Below, piece after piece: positions 1-10,344 of a stretch of DNA of 64,000 nt. The notes beneath the pieces are model-generated. The model saw nothing but the letters and a program-made list of their open reading frames with translations. It did no database searches and was not told the origin of the DNA. Source of the stretch: Hydrogenophaga sp. IBVHS1 (GTDB lineage: Bacteria > Pseudomonadota > Gammaproteobacteria > Burkholderiales > Burkholderiaceae_C); contig NZ_NFUU01000001.1 in assembly GCF_002127265.1 (NCBI RefSeq), positions 2,302,040 to 2,366,039 of the forward strand, given 5' to 3'. The stretch's first letter is position 1, and every line of letters starts with the position of its first letter. The translations under genes were made by a program, and so were the position numbers.

Positions 1-26
1 GCCCGTTGCCTGCGCGCAGGGGGGTC

Positions 27-938
27 TCAGTTCTTGCGCAAGCCGAGCCACATCACAGTAGCCACCACCACCAGCCCACCCGCCACCTGCACCAGCGCAA
101 TCGACTGCCCGAGGATGGCCCAGGCCAGCACGAGCGCGAAGATCGGTTCGATGTTCATGATGGCGGAGTTGCCCACCACGCCCAGCTTGGGCAGCACGGT
201 GAACATGATGGTGAAGGCCGTGCCATAGAGGAAGGTGAGTCCCAGCAGGCCCACCCAGCCCATGGGCGCCTGAGGCAGTGCCAGGCCACCCTGAACACTG
301 GTGGCGATCAACGCCATCACGGCCACGATGGCCATGGTGGTCGTGGTGCGCAGACGGCCGTCGAGATCCGCCGTTTCGTGTTGCGTGACCACCAGCGCCA
401 AGCCAAAGGTGGCTGCCGCCGCCAGCGCGAAGGCCACGCCCACGCCAATGCGAGACCAGTGGCCAGACGCGCCCAGGCCCGAAGCGGCTCCGAACACATC
501 CAGCGCCAGTGCCAGGCCGATGAGCATCACCGGCATGGCGCGCAGCACACGCGGCGCCGGGCGCTGCCCGTAAACCACACGCGCCCAGAGCGCCGTCCAC
601 AGCGGGTAAGTGTTGAAGGCCAGCAGGGCAAGTGCCACCGGCAACCGCGCCACCGACGCATACAAACACAAGCTCTGCACGCCCACCAGCAGACCGATGA
701 GGGGCAGCGCCTTGCGGTGCCGTGCCTGCAGGGTCAACGGCACGCGGTAGGCCAGCAAGATCAGGCCCACCACCAGGGCCGTGACGCAACTGCGAAACGC
801 CACCGCCGTGGCCACGCTCACCCCGCTGTCGAATGCCAGCCGCGCGGCCACGTGGTTCGCGCCCATCATGAAGGCGATGAGCAGCAGCGTGGCGAACGCG
901 GTGGTGGAAATAGCGGTGGGGGTATGGGATATGGACAT
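27..938 (-). CDS. EamA/DMT-family membrane transporter
   Basis: Predicted inner-membrane permease of the drug/metabolite transporter superfamily, about 303 residues, the usual EamA length. The protein is almost entirely hydrophobic and shows two tandem halves of about five transmembrane segments each, the expected two-EamA-domain layout (for example the segments beginning FATLLLIAFMMGANHVAARLAF near the N terminus, and the last helix VQVAGGLVVVATVMWLGL). I chose the ATG at 938 (MSISHTP) because the 18 codons upstream are Arg/Pro rich and overlap a terminator hairpin. The substrate cannot be read from the sequence; related proteins export amino acids or other metabolites. It lies downstream of tRNA-Ser and is probably transcribed on its own. 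Confidence 0.85.
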   Translation of the reverse strand: MSISHTPTAISTTAFATLLLIAFMMGANHVAARLAFDSGVSVATAVAFRSCVTALVVGLILLAYRVPLTLQARHRKALPLIGLLVGVQSLCLYASVARLPVALALLAFNTYPLWTALWARVVYGQRPAPRVLRAMPVMLIGLALALDVFGAASGLGASGHWSRIGVGVAFALAAAATFGLALVVTQHETADLDGRLRTTTTMAIVAVMALIATSVQGGLALPQAPMGWVGLLGLTFLYGTAFTIMFTVLPKLGVVGNSAIMNIEPIFALVLAWAILGQSIALVQVAGGLVVVATVMWLGLRKN

Positions 939-944
939 GGCCGC

Positions 945-978
945 ACAGAAAAAAGAAACGCGCCCCGGGGGGCGCGTT
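945..978 (-). terminator. Rho-independent terminator after tRNA-Ser
   Basis: A GC-rich inverted repeat (AACGCGCCCC / GGGGCGCGTT, 957-978) is followed on the minus strand by a T-rich run (TTTCTTTTTT). It sits just 3' of the minus-strand tRNA-Ser gene and just upstream of the transporter start, so it should end the tRNA transcript. Confidence 0.75.
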
Positions 979-1000
979 CGTGTGGCTGGCATGTCTTGGC

Positions 1001-1089
1001 GGAGCGAGAGGGATTCGAACCCTCGATGAGGCTCTACACCCCATACTCCCTTAGCAGGGGAGCACCTTCGGCCACTCGGTCATCGCTCC
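1001..1089 (-). tRNA. tRNA-Ser(GCU)
   Basis: An 89-nt cloverleaf on the minus strand with acceptor stem GGAGCGA/TCGCTCC, an anticodon loop CTGCTAA (anticodon GCU, reading AGC/AGU), the long variable arm typical of serine tRNAs and a T-arm GGTTCGAATCC. No CCA is encoded. It lies between lysC and the EamA transporter with its own terminator. Confidence 0.95.
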
Positions 1090-1108
1090 GGAAGCTGCGT
1101 ATTATGCC

Positions 1109-2389
1109 TTAGCTTGCGATGGTGTCGGCGGTCTGGTCGAGGTCGAACTCGCGATGCAGCGAACGCACCGCCAGCTCCATGTACTTCTCATCGATCACCA
1201 CCGAGGTCTTGATCTCGGAAGTGGAGATCATCTGGATGTTGATGCCCTCCACGCTCAGGCACTTGAACATGCGGCTGGCCACACCCACATGGCTGCGCAT
1301 GCCGATGCCGACGATGCTGACCTTGCAGATGCGCGCATCACCCACCACTTCGGCCGCACCCAGCGCGGGCACCACCTTGGCCTTGAGCAGATCCAGTGTC
1401 TTCTGGTAGTCGTTGCGATGCACCGTGAAGCTGAAGTCGGTCTTGCCGTCCTTGCTCAGGTTCTGGATGATCACGTCGACTTCGATGTTGGCGTCGGCCA
1501 CCGCGCCCAGAATCTGGTAGGCGATGCCAGGGGTGTCGGGCACGCCGAGCACCGAAATCTTGGCTTCGTCGCGGTTGAACGCAATGCCCGAAACGATGGC
1601 TTGTTCCATGTCTTCGTCTTCCTCAAAAGTGATCAGGGTGCCGGAGGCGGCTTCTTCGTTCAGGTCGATGTCCCAGGGCGTGAAGCTGGAGAGCACGCGC
1701 AGCGGCACCTTGTACTTGCCGGCAAATTCCACCGAGCGGATCTGCAGCACCTTGCTGCCCATGCTGGCCATCTCGAGCATTTCCTCGAAGCTCACGCGCT
1801 GCAGGCGGCGCGCCTCGGGCACCACGCGCGGGTCGGTGGTGTAGACGCCATCCACATCGGTGTAAATCAGGCACTCGGAGGCCTTGAGCGCGGCGGCCAC
1901 GGCCACGGCCGAGGTGTCGCTGCCGCCACGGCCCAACGTGGTGATGTGACCGTCCGGATCAACGCCCTGAAAACCGGTGACGATGACCACCTTGCCGGCG
2001 TTCAGGTCGGCGCGGATGCGGGCGTCGTCGATGGATTCGATGCGCGCCTTGGTGTATGCGCTGTTGGTCTTGATGGGCACTTGCCAGCCCGCGTAGCTCA
2101 CGGCCTCGATGCCTTCAGCCTGCAGCGCAATGGCGAGCAATGCGGAGGAAGCCTGCTCACCGGTGGCCGCAAGCATGTCGAGCTCGCGCCCATAGGCCGT
2201 GCCGGGTTTCGTGGGGGCGAGTTCCTTGGCCAGGCCGAGCAGGCGGTTGGTCTCGCCGCTCATGGCGCTGGGCACCACCACGAGCTGGTTGCCCGCCCGG
2301 TGCCACTTGGCCACGCGCCGGGCCACGTTGCGAATGCGCTCGGTCGACCCCATGGAGGTGCCGCCGTACTTGTGAACTATCAAAGCCAT
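1109..2389 (-). CDS. lysC: aspartate kinase
   Basis: Monofunctional cytoplasmic aspartokinase (EC 2.7.2.4), which phosphorylates L-aspartate as the first step toward lysine, threonine, methionine and diaminopimelate. The 426-residue length is typical for the class with one catalytic domain and two ACT domains. The N-terminal kinase motif KYGGTSMGS (residues 7-15) and the FQGVDPDGHITTLGRGGSDTSA-type nucleotide/aspartate loop near residues 138-160 are present. Two ACT domains fill residues of about 265-420 and normally give feedback control by lysine and/or threonine. A sigma70-like promoter lies about 75 bp upstream. Confidence 0.97.
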   Translation of the reverse strand: MALIVHKYGGTSMGSTERIRNVARRVAKWHRAGNQLVVVPSAMSGETNRLLGLAKELAPTKPGTAYGRELDMLAATGEQASSALLAIALQAEGIEAVSYAGWQVPIKTNSAYTKARIESIDDARIRADLNAGKVVIVTGFQGVDPDGHITTLGRGGSDTSAVAVAAALKASECLIYTDVDGVYTTDPRVVPEARRLQRVSFEEMLEMASMGSKVLQIRSVEFAGKYKVPLRVLSSFTPWDIDLNEEAASGTLITFEEDEDMEQAIVSGIAFNRDEAKISVLGVPDTPGIAYQILGAVADANIEVDVIIQNLSKDGKTDFSFTVHRNDYQKTLDLLKAKVVPALGAAEVVGDARICKVSIVGIGMRSHVGVASRMFKCLSVEGINIQMISTSEIKTSVVIDEKYMELAVRSLHREFDLDQTADTIAS

Positions 2390-2463
2390 CGGGGTTGGAT
2401 CGGAGTGAAGTGGTCGTCTCTGGAGCCCAAATTCTTCGGCGCTCCATCAGGCAAAACCCTGAG

Positions 2464-2491
2464 ATTATAGGGTGGGGGGTTGCGATGCCAG
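2464..2491 (-). promoter_or_regulatory. sigma70-like promoter for lysC
   Basis: On the minus strand a perfect TATAAT -10 (2464-2469) is preceded after 16 bp by CTGGCA (2486-2491), four of six matches to TTGACA. It overlaps the very end of tilS, so lysC can be transcribed apart from accA-tilS. The roughly 75-nt leader contains a small GGAGC...GCTCC hairpin near 2420-2443. Confidence 0.5.
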
Positions 2492-3457
2492 CCTGTAGCG
2501 GAGGTGCACGCCCTCGCGGACGACCAGGCCGTTGGCCACCTTGAGCTGGATGCCGTGGCCACGCGTGGTGCAGTCGGCGATCTGGTCCAGCAGCTCGTCG
2601 AGTTGCGCGGCGCTGGGGGCCGCGCCCTCCAGCCGCAACCAGGCGCGCAAGGCATTGCCCTGCCGGTCGCGTGACAGCATCTGCAAGGTTTTGATGGCGG
2701 GTGGGTTGCCCGTGCTGGCAAGGTCGATGGCGGCGAGCTCGTCCAGCAGTCGCTGAGCCTGGGCGGCGTGACGGGCGCTGCGCGCGAGCATGGTGCGAAA
2801 ACCGGGAAACCCGGCATCCCACGCCGGCATGAGCACGGCACGAATGCGGTTGCGGGTGAAGCGCTCGTCGCTGTTGCTCGGGTCGTCCACAAACGCATGG
2901 CCGCTGTCGCGCAGCCAGCTTCGCAACTCAGCGCCCGCCACCGCCAGCAATGGCCGGCCGAACACCACGCCGAGGCGTTCAAAGCGCTCGGGCATCGAAG
3001 CGAGGCCGGGCAGACCCGCACCCCGGCTGAGCGCGAGCAAGAGCGTCTCGGCCTGGTCGTCTGCGTGCTGGCCCAGCAGCACACAAGCCGTGCCGGCTTC
3101 CTGCGACATCTGTGCCAGTGCGCTGTAGCGCGCCTGGCGGGCGGCGTCTTCGGGGCTTTGTCCGGGCAGGTGTGATGCGTCCACGCGAATCGCCTGCAAA
3201 GGCACGCCGTGCAGCCCACAAAATTCGCGTGCATGCGCCTCGAACGCATCGGCAGCGGCCTGCAGCCCATGGTGCACATGCAGCGCCAGCACGCGGCCAG
3301 GCCAGCGTGTGTTTGCAGCCAGCAGCAGAGCCGTGGAATCGGCGCCAGCGCTGTAGGCCACGGCGACGCTGGCGTCGGGCGCCAAGGGATACCGATCGCT
3401 CCACGCCGCCAACACCTGCTCGCAGGGGTTGGCCGATGCGTGGCCTGAGGGTTTCAC
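2465..3457 (-). CDS. tilS: tRNA(Ile)-lysidine synthetase
   Basis: Converts C34 of the CAU-anticodon tRNA-Ile to lysidine using ATP and lysine, changing decoding from AUG to AUA (EC 6.3.4.19). The N-type ATP-pyrophosphatase P-loop appears as YSAGADST at about residues 35-42, a variant of SGGxDS. An ATP-binding module follows, including GQHADDQAETLLLALSRGAGLPGL (about residues 130-150), the conserved TilS signature. At 330 residues it is on the short side but has the N-terminal catalytic and the substrate-binding domain. It starts with GTG and begins 1 nt after the accA stop, so the two are cotranscribed. Confidence 0.93.
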   Translation of the reverse strand: MKPSGHASANPCEQVLAAWSDRYPLAPDASVAVAYSAGADSTALLLAANTRWPGRVLALHVHHGLQAAADAFEAHAREFCGLHGVPLQAIRVDASHLPGQSPEDAARQARYSALAQMSQEAGTACVLLGQHADDQAETLLLALSRGAGLPGLASMPERFERLGVVFGRPLLAVAGAELRSWLRDSGHAFVDDPSNSDERFTRNRIRAVLMPAWDAGFPGFRTMLARSARHAAQAQRLLDELAAIDLASTGNPPAIKTLQMLSRDRQGNALRAWLRLEGAAPSAAQLDELLDQIADCTTRGHGIQLKVANGLVVREGVHLRYRLASQPPTL

Positions 3458-3458
3458 C

Positions 3459-4445
3459 TCAGCGCTTTTCCTTGGCGTCGGCCTTGGTGTCGATAAAGCG
3501 GCCGTAACTGTTCAGGCGCGAATGGCGCCGCTCCAGCAATTCCTTGACCTTGAGATCGGCCACCTGGCGCCACGCATCGCCCAGGGCACGTTTGAGGAAC
3601 GCCGCCATTTGCTTGTGGTCGCGGTGGGCGCCACCCACCGGTTCGTTGACGATCTTGTCGACCAGACCCAGGGCCTTGAGGCGGTGCGCGGTGATGCCCA
3701 GTGCGTCGGCGGCGTCGCTGGCGCGGTCGCTGGTTTTCCAGAGAATGGAGGCGCAACCTTCCGGACTGATCACCGAGTACACCGAGTACTGCAGCATCAG
3801 CACCTGATCGGCCACCGAGATGGCCAGCGCGCCACCCGAACCGCCTTCACCAATGATGGTGGAGATGATGGGCACCTCCAGTTGGGCCATCTCGAAGATG
3901 TTGCGGCCAATGGCTTCGGACTGACCGCGTTCCTCAGCATCGATGCCCGGGTACGCGCCGGGCGTGTCGACAAAGGTGAAGACAGGCAGCTTGAACTTCT
4001 CGGCGAGCTTCATGAGGCGCAGCGCCTTGCGGTAACCCTCGGGCTTGGTCATGCCGAAGTTGCGCAGGCCGCGTTCCTTGGTGTCGCGCCCCTTCTGATG
4101 ACCAATGACCATGCAGGGCTGGCCATTGAAGCGCGCCATGCCACACACGATGCTCAGGTCGTCCGAGAAATGCCGGTCTCCATGCAGCTCCACAAAGTGC
4201 GTGAAGATCTCACGCACATAGTCCAGCGTGTAGGGCCGGTCGGCGTGGCGCGCGATCTTGGTGATCTGCCACGGCGTGAGGCTGCTGTAGATGTCTTTGG
4301 TGAGCTGCAGGCTCTTGCCGGCGAGCTGTTCGATTTCTTCAGAGATGTCGACCGCCGATTCGGTCTGCACATAACGAAGTTCCTCGATCTTGGTTTCGAG
4401 CTCCGCAATGGGCTGCTCGAAATCCAGAAAATTCCTTTTGGCCAA
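3459..4445 (-). CDS. accA: acetyl-CoA carboxylase carboxyltransferase subunit alpha
   Basis: Alpha subunit of the acetyl-CoA carboxylase carboxyltransferase, which with AccD moves CO2 from biotin-BCCP to acetyl-CoA to give malonyl-CoA for fatty acid synthesis. The 328-residue length is typical. The N-terminal [19 protein letters not shown] helix, the crotonase-like core with [19 protein letters not shown], and [39 protein letters not shown] near residues 200-240 are diagnostic. It is followed immediately by tilS; accA-tilS is a common betaproteobacterial pair. Confidence 0.97.
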   Translation of the reverse strand: MAKRNFLDFEQPIAELETKIEELRYVQTESAVDISEEIEQLAGKSLQLTKDIYSSLTPWQITKIARHADRPYTLDYVREIFTHFVELHGDRHFSDDLSIVCGMARFNGQPCMVIGHQKGRDTKERGLRNFGMTKPEGYRKALRLMKLAEKFKLPVFTFVDTPGAYPGIDAEERGQSEAIGRNIFEMAQLEVPIISTIIGEGGSGGALAISVADQVLMLQYSVYSVISPEGCASILWKTSDRASDAADALGITAHRLKALGLVDKIVNEPVGGAHRDHKQMAAFLKRALGDAWRQVADLKVKELLERRHSRLNSYGRFIDTKADAKEKR

Positions 4446-4497
4446 GGTGTGCTCCTTTGGTCTTGTTGCAACGACGTCCTGACGAGGCTGACTGCGA

Positions 4498-5147
4498 TCA
4501 GTAACTCACCGGCAGCGGATCGAGCGACCGCCAAATATACCAAGTTGCCACGCTGCAGAAAGGGGCCCAGGTGTTGGCCACTTCGCGGATCTCGCTGCGG
4601 CTCACTGGCTCGCCCGAGAAGTAACACCGGCTGATGCCGTTCTGCAGACCGATATCGTCCAGCGGTAGTACGTTGGGCCGCATCAGATGAAAGATGAGGA
4701 ACATTTCCGCCGTCCATCGGCCAATGCCACGAATGGCCACGAGCTCGGCAATGATGGCCTCGTCGTCCATCGTTGCCCAGCTCTTCACGTGCACTTGGTC
4801 ATTGGCGAAGTGCAGCGCCAGGTCCACCAGGTATTCCACCTTGCGGGCCGACAGGCCGGCCGCGCGCATGTCGTCCACCTTGAGCTTGAGCACCTGCGCC
4901 GGTGTTGTCTTTTTCGACAGCAAGGCAAAGCGGTCCCACACCGACTGCGCCGCCTTCACCGAAATCTGCTGCCCCACGATGCTGCGGGCGAGCGTGACGA
5001 AAGCGTCGCCCCGCGATTGAAGGCAAGCGCTGCCGTACTGAGGAATGAGCTTCTTCATCACCCGGTCGCGCTTCATCAGGTGGCGGCAGGCGTCCACCCA
5101 GTAAGCGGGTGCATTGGGCACGGGATCGGGCACACCGGTGGTGACCA

Positions 5148-5151
<4 letters not shown>
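4498..5151 (-). CDS. DNA-3-methyladenine glycosylase (HhH-GPD, AlkA-like)
   Basis: Base-excision repair glycosylase removing alkylated purines. At 217 residues it is the short AlkA-like form without the N-terminal TBP-like domain. The helix-hairpin-helix signature [18 protein letters not shown] (about residues 135-155) is followed by the catalytic aspartate in [12 protein letters not shown]. The central [18 protein letters not shown] is also typical. It has no FeS-cluster cysteines, so it is not EndoIII or MutY. Its ATG overlaps the stop of cysS (ATGA), so it is translated with cysS. Confidence 0.9.
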
Positions 5152-6524
<1,373 letters not shown>

Positions 6525-6574
6525 GGAACGGCGGCGAGTGGTCTGGCGTGGCCATGCAACCGGACCCCCTCAGA

Positions 6575-6580
6575 TACAAT
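6575..6580 (+). promoter_or_regulatory. candidate -10 element upstream of the envelope cluster
   Basis: TACAAT in the 166-bp gap between divergent cysS and the TPR gene matches five of six bases of the sigma70 -10 box. I see no convincing -35, so this is a weak call. If used, it would give a leader of about 100 nt in front of the gene at 6691. Confidence 0.3.
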
Positions 6581-6690
6581 CCGCCAGTATATCCAGCCCG
6601 TTGGTTCGCCCTGTGCGGCTTCGGGCCTTCGATCAACGTTTCACTGGTCTCGTCCAATGCCGGACACCCAGGTTCGCCTTCTGAGGTCCC

Positions 6691-7755
6691 ATGCTCCACC
6701 CCGTGAAATCTTCCACCGGCCTGTATGGCGCTGCGCCTCACTCGACCCTGTCCGCCCGCTTGCGCCGCCTCACATGGTCTGCGCTTGCCCTGATCTGTCT
6801 GGCCACGCCGCTGGCCTGGGCGCAGGCCGACGACTACGCCGAGGTGAATCGGCTGGTGCGCTCCGGCCAGTTGAACGAAGCGATGTTCAAGGTCGACCAG
6901 TACCTGGCCACCAAGCCGCGCGACCCGCAGATGCGCTTCCTGAAAGGCGTGATCCAGACAGAAAGCGGCAAGTCCACCGAGGCCATCGCGACCTTCGCCA
7001 AACTCACCGAAGACTATCCCGAGCTGCCCGAGCCCTACAACAACCTTGCTGTGCTTTACGCCAGCCAGAGTCAGTTCGACAAGGCCAGGGCCGCGCTTGA
7101 AATGGCGATACGCACCAACCCGAGCTACGCCACCGCACACGAGAACCTGGGCGACGTGTACGCCAAGCTGGCCAGTCAGGCTTACAGCAAGGCTCTGCAG
7201 CTCGACGCCGGCAATGCCGCCGTGGTGCCCAAGCTCAGCCTGATCCGCAACCTGTTCGCGGCCAATGGCGCTGGCACGGCACGCCCCGCCACTTCGGTGG
7301 CCGCAGCCCCGGCCCCGGCTGCAACCCCCGCACCCGCCGCAGCCGCAAAACCACCGGTGGCGGCCGCGCCAGCCCCGGCTGCCGCACCCACGCCCTCGCC
7401 CGGGGCATCTGGCGATGCCCAACGCGATGTGGAAGCTGCCGTGACGGCCTGGGCCAAGGCCTGGTCGGCCCGCAGCATGAACGACTACCTCGCCGCCTAT
7501 GGCCCCAGCTTCGCGCCGCCGGGTGGGCAGTCGCGCGCTGCCTGGGAAGCCGACCGCCGCGCGCGCATCGAGCCTCGTTCGCGCATCGGGGTGGAGTTGA
7601 GCGACCTGGCGGTTACGGTCAACGCCGACCGCGCCACCGCCCGCTTCCGCCAGGACTACACCTCCGACACCCTGAACATCACCAGCCGCAAGACGCTGGA
7701 ACTGGTGAAGAGCGGCAACCGCTGGCTGATCGTTCGGGAATCCACGGGCTCCTGA
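6691..7755 (+). CDS. periplasmic TPR protein with C-terminal Cds6/SnoaL-like domain
   Basis: A 354-residue exported protein. The N terminus has a basic stretch, a hydrophobic core (LTWSALALICLATPLAWA) and a likely signal peptidase I site after AWA, about residue 45. Residues of roughly 50-180 hold tetratricopeptide repeats (for example PYNNLAVLYASQSQFDKARAAL). An Ala/Pro-rich linker follows (about 195-245). The C-terminal 110 residues (RDVEAAVTAWAKAWSARSMN... to ...NRWLIVRE) resemble the NTF2-fold Cds6/SnoaL-like domain and are related to the C terminus of the next gene. The stop overlaps the start of the L,D-transpeptidase, so the two are coupled. The exact role is unknown; an envelope or peptidoglycan scaffold is the inference. 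Confidence 0.85.
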   Translation: MLHPVKSSTGLYGAAPHSTLSARLRRLTWSALALICLATPLAWAQADDYAEVNRLVRSGQLNEAMFKVDQYLATKPRDPQMRFLKGVIQTESGKSTEAIATFAKLTEDYPELPEPYNNLAVLYASQSQFDKARAALEMAIRTNPSYATAHENLGDVYAKLASQAYSKALQLDAGNAAVVPKLSLIRNLFAANGAGTARPATSVAAAPAPAATPAPAAAAKPPVAAAPAPAAAPTPSPGASGDAQRDVEAAVTAWAKAWSARSMNDYLAAYGPSFAPPGGQSRAAWEADRRARIEPRSRIGVELSDLAVTVNADRATARFRQDYTSDTLNITSRKTLELVKSGNRWLIVRESTGS

Positions 7756-9206
7756 TGGCCAGTCGGCGGTTCGCACAACGCGGTCATGCCAGTTTCCCGA
7801 CTTCGGTAATGGGCGCGGGCGGTGGCGCCGGCTGGCGCGCGCCACGGGGGTTGTGGCTGGCGGCGCTGCTGGTCGCACTGGCACTCGGGCTCTACGCCTC
7901 CTTCGGCACCAGCCACCTGCCCGCCCCGGCAAGCGTCTCACCCTCCCTGATTGAAACCGCGCTCGCGCGCATTGACGACACGGCAAAGAGCCGCCCCGAT
8001 CCGGTGCGGTCCGGGTTGATGCCGGTGCCCCTGACCGACGAACACTTGAAGAACGCCCGACCGCTGATGGGCCAGGCCGAATCGCGCCTGATCGAGATCT
8101 ATCAGCTCATCGGCCAGACGAAGCATCGGCAGGCGCTGCAACGCGCTGAGGCTCTGGTGCGCGATCACCCCAATTTCCAGCTCGCGCACCTGGTGCATGG
8201 CGACCTGCTCAGCCTGCAGGCGCGCCCGGTGCGCCGGCTCGGCGATGTGCCCGACACGCAAGCGATGGCGGCGGCGCAGCAACTCGCCACGCTGCGCGAA
8301 GAGTCCACCCGACGGCTGCGTGCCCTCACCGAGCGTCCGCCCGAAGGCGGCGTGCCCACGCAGTTCCTCACGCTGTCCTCTCAGAGCCGGCACGCCATCG
8401 CCATCGACGCCTCGCGTTCGAGGCTCTACCTGTTCGAAAACCTGGCCTCGGCGCGTTCCGGCAGCGAGCAAAACGGCGCGCCCCGCCTGAAGCTGATCGG
8501 TGACTTCTACATCTCTGTGGGTCTCTCCGGCATCGAAAAGACCACCGAGGGCGACAAGCGCACACCGCTCGGCGTTTACTACATCACCAGCACGCTCAAC
8601 CCCGCCAACCTGCCCGATCTCTACGGCGTGGGTGCGCTGCCCATCAATTACCCCAACCCGCTGGACGTGCAACGTGGCAAGACCGGCAGCGGCATCTGGC
8701 TGCATGGCACGCCGAGCGATCAGTTTGTGCGCGCGCCTCAGGCCTCTGATGGCTGCGTGGTGCTGTCCAACCCCGATCTGGAACGGCTACTCTCCACCGT
8801 GCAGATTCGCACTACCCCGGTGGTGATCGCACCCGAACTTCAATGGGTGCAACCGGAAACGCTGGCGGGCGATCGGAGCCAGTTCGAGGCGGTGCTCGAG
8901 TCCTGGCGCCAGGCGCGCAGTGCGGCTGACGCCAGCGGCCTGAAGGGGTTTTATTCGAACCGCTTCATGAACCAGGGCCGCGATCTGGCCCAATGGTGGC
9001 CCCGTATCGAAAGCGAGTTGCGATCCAGCGGCTCGCGCGAGATCCAGCTCAAGGACGTTTCCGTGCTGCGCTGGCGCGACCAGGAAGACACCCTGGTTGT
9101 CACCTTCGGTGAAGTGCCCGCCGGCCAGAGCCGCGGCGTCACCAAGCGACAGTACTGGACGCGTGAGCAGGATCGCTGGACGATCTTTTTTGAAGGAACC
9201 ATCTGA
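7755..9206 (+). CDS. L,D-transpeptidase (YkuD) with C-terminal Cds6-like domain
   Basis: A 483-residue envelope enzyme that would form or edit 3-3 crosslinks or attach/release partners at peptidoglycan through a catalytic cysteine. A membrane anchor or signal sequence (GLWLAALLVALALGLYASF, about residues 33-51) precedes a helical region. The YkuD domain, about residues 205-355, carries the signature HGTPSDQF...SDGCVVLSN, with the catalytic His and Cys in the usual HX(n)SXGCV pattern. The last 110 residues are a Cds6-like NTF2-fold domain similar to that of the upstream TPR gene. Start and stop codons overlap both neighbours by 1 to 3 nt, which indicates an operon. Confidence 0.9.
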   Translation: MASRRFAQRGHASFPTSVMGAGGGAGWRAPRGLWLAALLVALALGLYASFGTSHLPAPASVSPSLIETALARIDDTAKSRPDPVRSGLMPVPLTDEHLKNARPLMGQAESRLIEIYQLIGQTKHRQALQRAEALVRDHPNFQLAHLVHGDLLSLQARPVRRLGDVPDTQAMAAAQQLATLREESTRRLRALTERPPEGGVPTQFLTLSSQSRHAIAIDASRSRLYLFENLASARSGSEQNGAPRLKLIGDFYISVGLSGIEKTTEGDKRTPLGVYYITSTLNPANLPDLYGVGALPINYPNPLDVQRGKTGSGIWLHGTPSDQFVRAPQASDGCVVLSNPDLERLLSTVQIRTTPVVIAPELQWVQPETLAGDRSQFEAVLESWRQARSAADASGLKGFYSNRFMNQGRDLAQWWPRIESELRSSGSREIQLKDVSVLRWRDQEDTLVVTFGEVPAGQSRGVTKRQYWTREQDRWTIFFEGTI

Positions 9207-9808
9207 TGCATCAACTCCTCCTGTCGCGCCGTGGCGCCAGCGCCCTCCTCGCCGCACTGCTCACCAGCGCTTCGCTGATGATGCTGCCCCTCAGCACGCA
9301 GGCACAGACCCCAGCCCCCAAGGTCCGCGTCACCACGTCCATGGGTGAGTTCGTGCTGGAACTCAATCCCTCCAAGGCACCCAAGACGGTGGAGAATTTT
9401 CTGCAGTACGTAAACGACAAGCACTACGACGGTACCGTGTTTCACCGCGTCATCAGCAATTTCATGATCCAGGGCGGCGGCTTCACGCCCGACCTGCAGC
9501 AAAAGCCCACCAAGGCACCGATTCCTCTGGAGGCCAACAACGGCCTGAAGAACGATCGCGGCGCTGTCGCGATGGCGCGCACGAACAACCCGAATTCGGC
9601 CACCACCCAGTTTTTCATCAACACCGTGGACAACGCCAACCTGAATGCCCCGCTGCCCGATGGACACGGCTACGCCGTGTTCGGCAAGGTGGTCTCGGGC
9701 ATGGAGGTGATCGACAAGATTCGCGCGGTTGCCGTTGGCGACCAGGGCATGCACCAGAACGTGCCCAAGACCCCCATCACCATCCTCAAAGCCACTCTGG
9801 AGAAATAA
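9206..9808 (+). CDS. ppiA: periplasmic peptidyl-prolyl cis-trans isomerase (cyclophilin)
   Basis: Cyclophilin-type proline isomerase of 200 residues with an N-terminal signal peptide ([21 protein letters not shown], cleavage probably after TQA or AQA near residue 33). The catalytic core has [15 protein letters not shown], with the active-site FHR and QGGG, and the [20 protein letters not shown] motif. It folds secreted proteins. It directly follows the L,D-transpeptidase and is followed after 1 nt by a second, cytoplasmic cyclophilin, giving the tandem pair often found in this family. Confidence 0.9.
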   Translation: MHQLLLSRRGASALLAALLTSASLMMLPLSTQAQTPAPKVRVTTSMGEFVLELNPSKAPKTVENFLQYVNDKHYDGTVFHRVISNFMIQGGGFTPDLQQKPTKAPIPLEANNGLKNDRGAVAMARTNNPNSATTQFFINTVDNANLNAPLPDGHGYAVFGKVVSGMEVIDKIRAVAVGDQGMHQNVPKTPITILKATLEK

Positions 9809-9809
9809 C

Positions 9810-10316
9810 ATGGCCAACCCCCAAGTCGAACTGCACATTGCCGGTCACGGCGTCGTCACGCTGGAGCTCGACGCCGAGAAGGCGCCTCAGTCCACCGCCA
9901 ACTTCCTCGCCTATGTGGCCAAAGGCCACTACGACAACACGGTGTTCCACCGCGTCATCCCCGGCTTCATGGTGCAGGGCGGCGGCTTCGAGCCGGGCAT
10001 GACCCAGAAGCCCACCGACAAACCCATCGCCAACGAAGCCAACAACGGCCTGAAGAACGACACCTACACCGTGGCCATGGCGCGCACGAGCGATCCGCAC
10101 TCCGCCACTGCGCAGTTCTTCATCAACGTGTCCAACAACGGCTTCCTCAACCACACCGCGCCCAGCGCGCAAGGCTGGGGCTATGCGGTGTTCGGCAAGG
10201 TGGTTTCTGGCGCCGAGATCGTCAAGAAGATCGAAGGTCTTCCCACCGGCCGCAAGGGCTTCCACGACGACGTGCCCAAGGACGATGTCGTGATCGAAAA
10301 AGCGGTAGCACTCTGA
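9810..10316 (+). CDS. ppiB: cytoplasmic peptidyl-prolyl cis-trans isomerase (cyclophilin)
   Basis: A 168-residue cyclophilin without a signal peptide, beginning [14 protein letters not shown] at the ATG at 9810; an upstream extension in frame would run into ppiA and is unlikely. Active-site motifs [19 protein letters not shown] and [20 protein letters not shown] are intact. It is closely related to the preceding gene, so the pair probably arose by duplication, one copy keeping an export signal. The stop is about 28 nt upstream of lpxH. Confidence 0.93.
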   Translation: MANPQVELHIAGHGVVTLELDAEKAPQSTANFLAYVAKGHYDNTVFHRVIPGFMVQGGGFEPGMTQKPTDKPIANEANNGLKNDTYTVAMARTSDPHSATAQFFINVSNNGFLNHTAPSAQGWGYAVFGKVVSGAEIVKKIEGLPTGRKGFHDDVPKDDVVIEKAVAL

Positions 10317-10344
10317 TCTCCGGGGGTGTCACGCCCCCTCGCCC

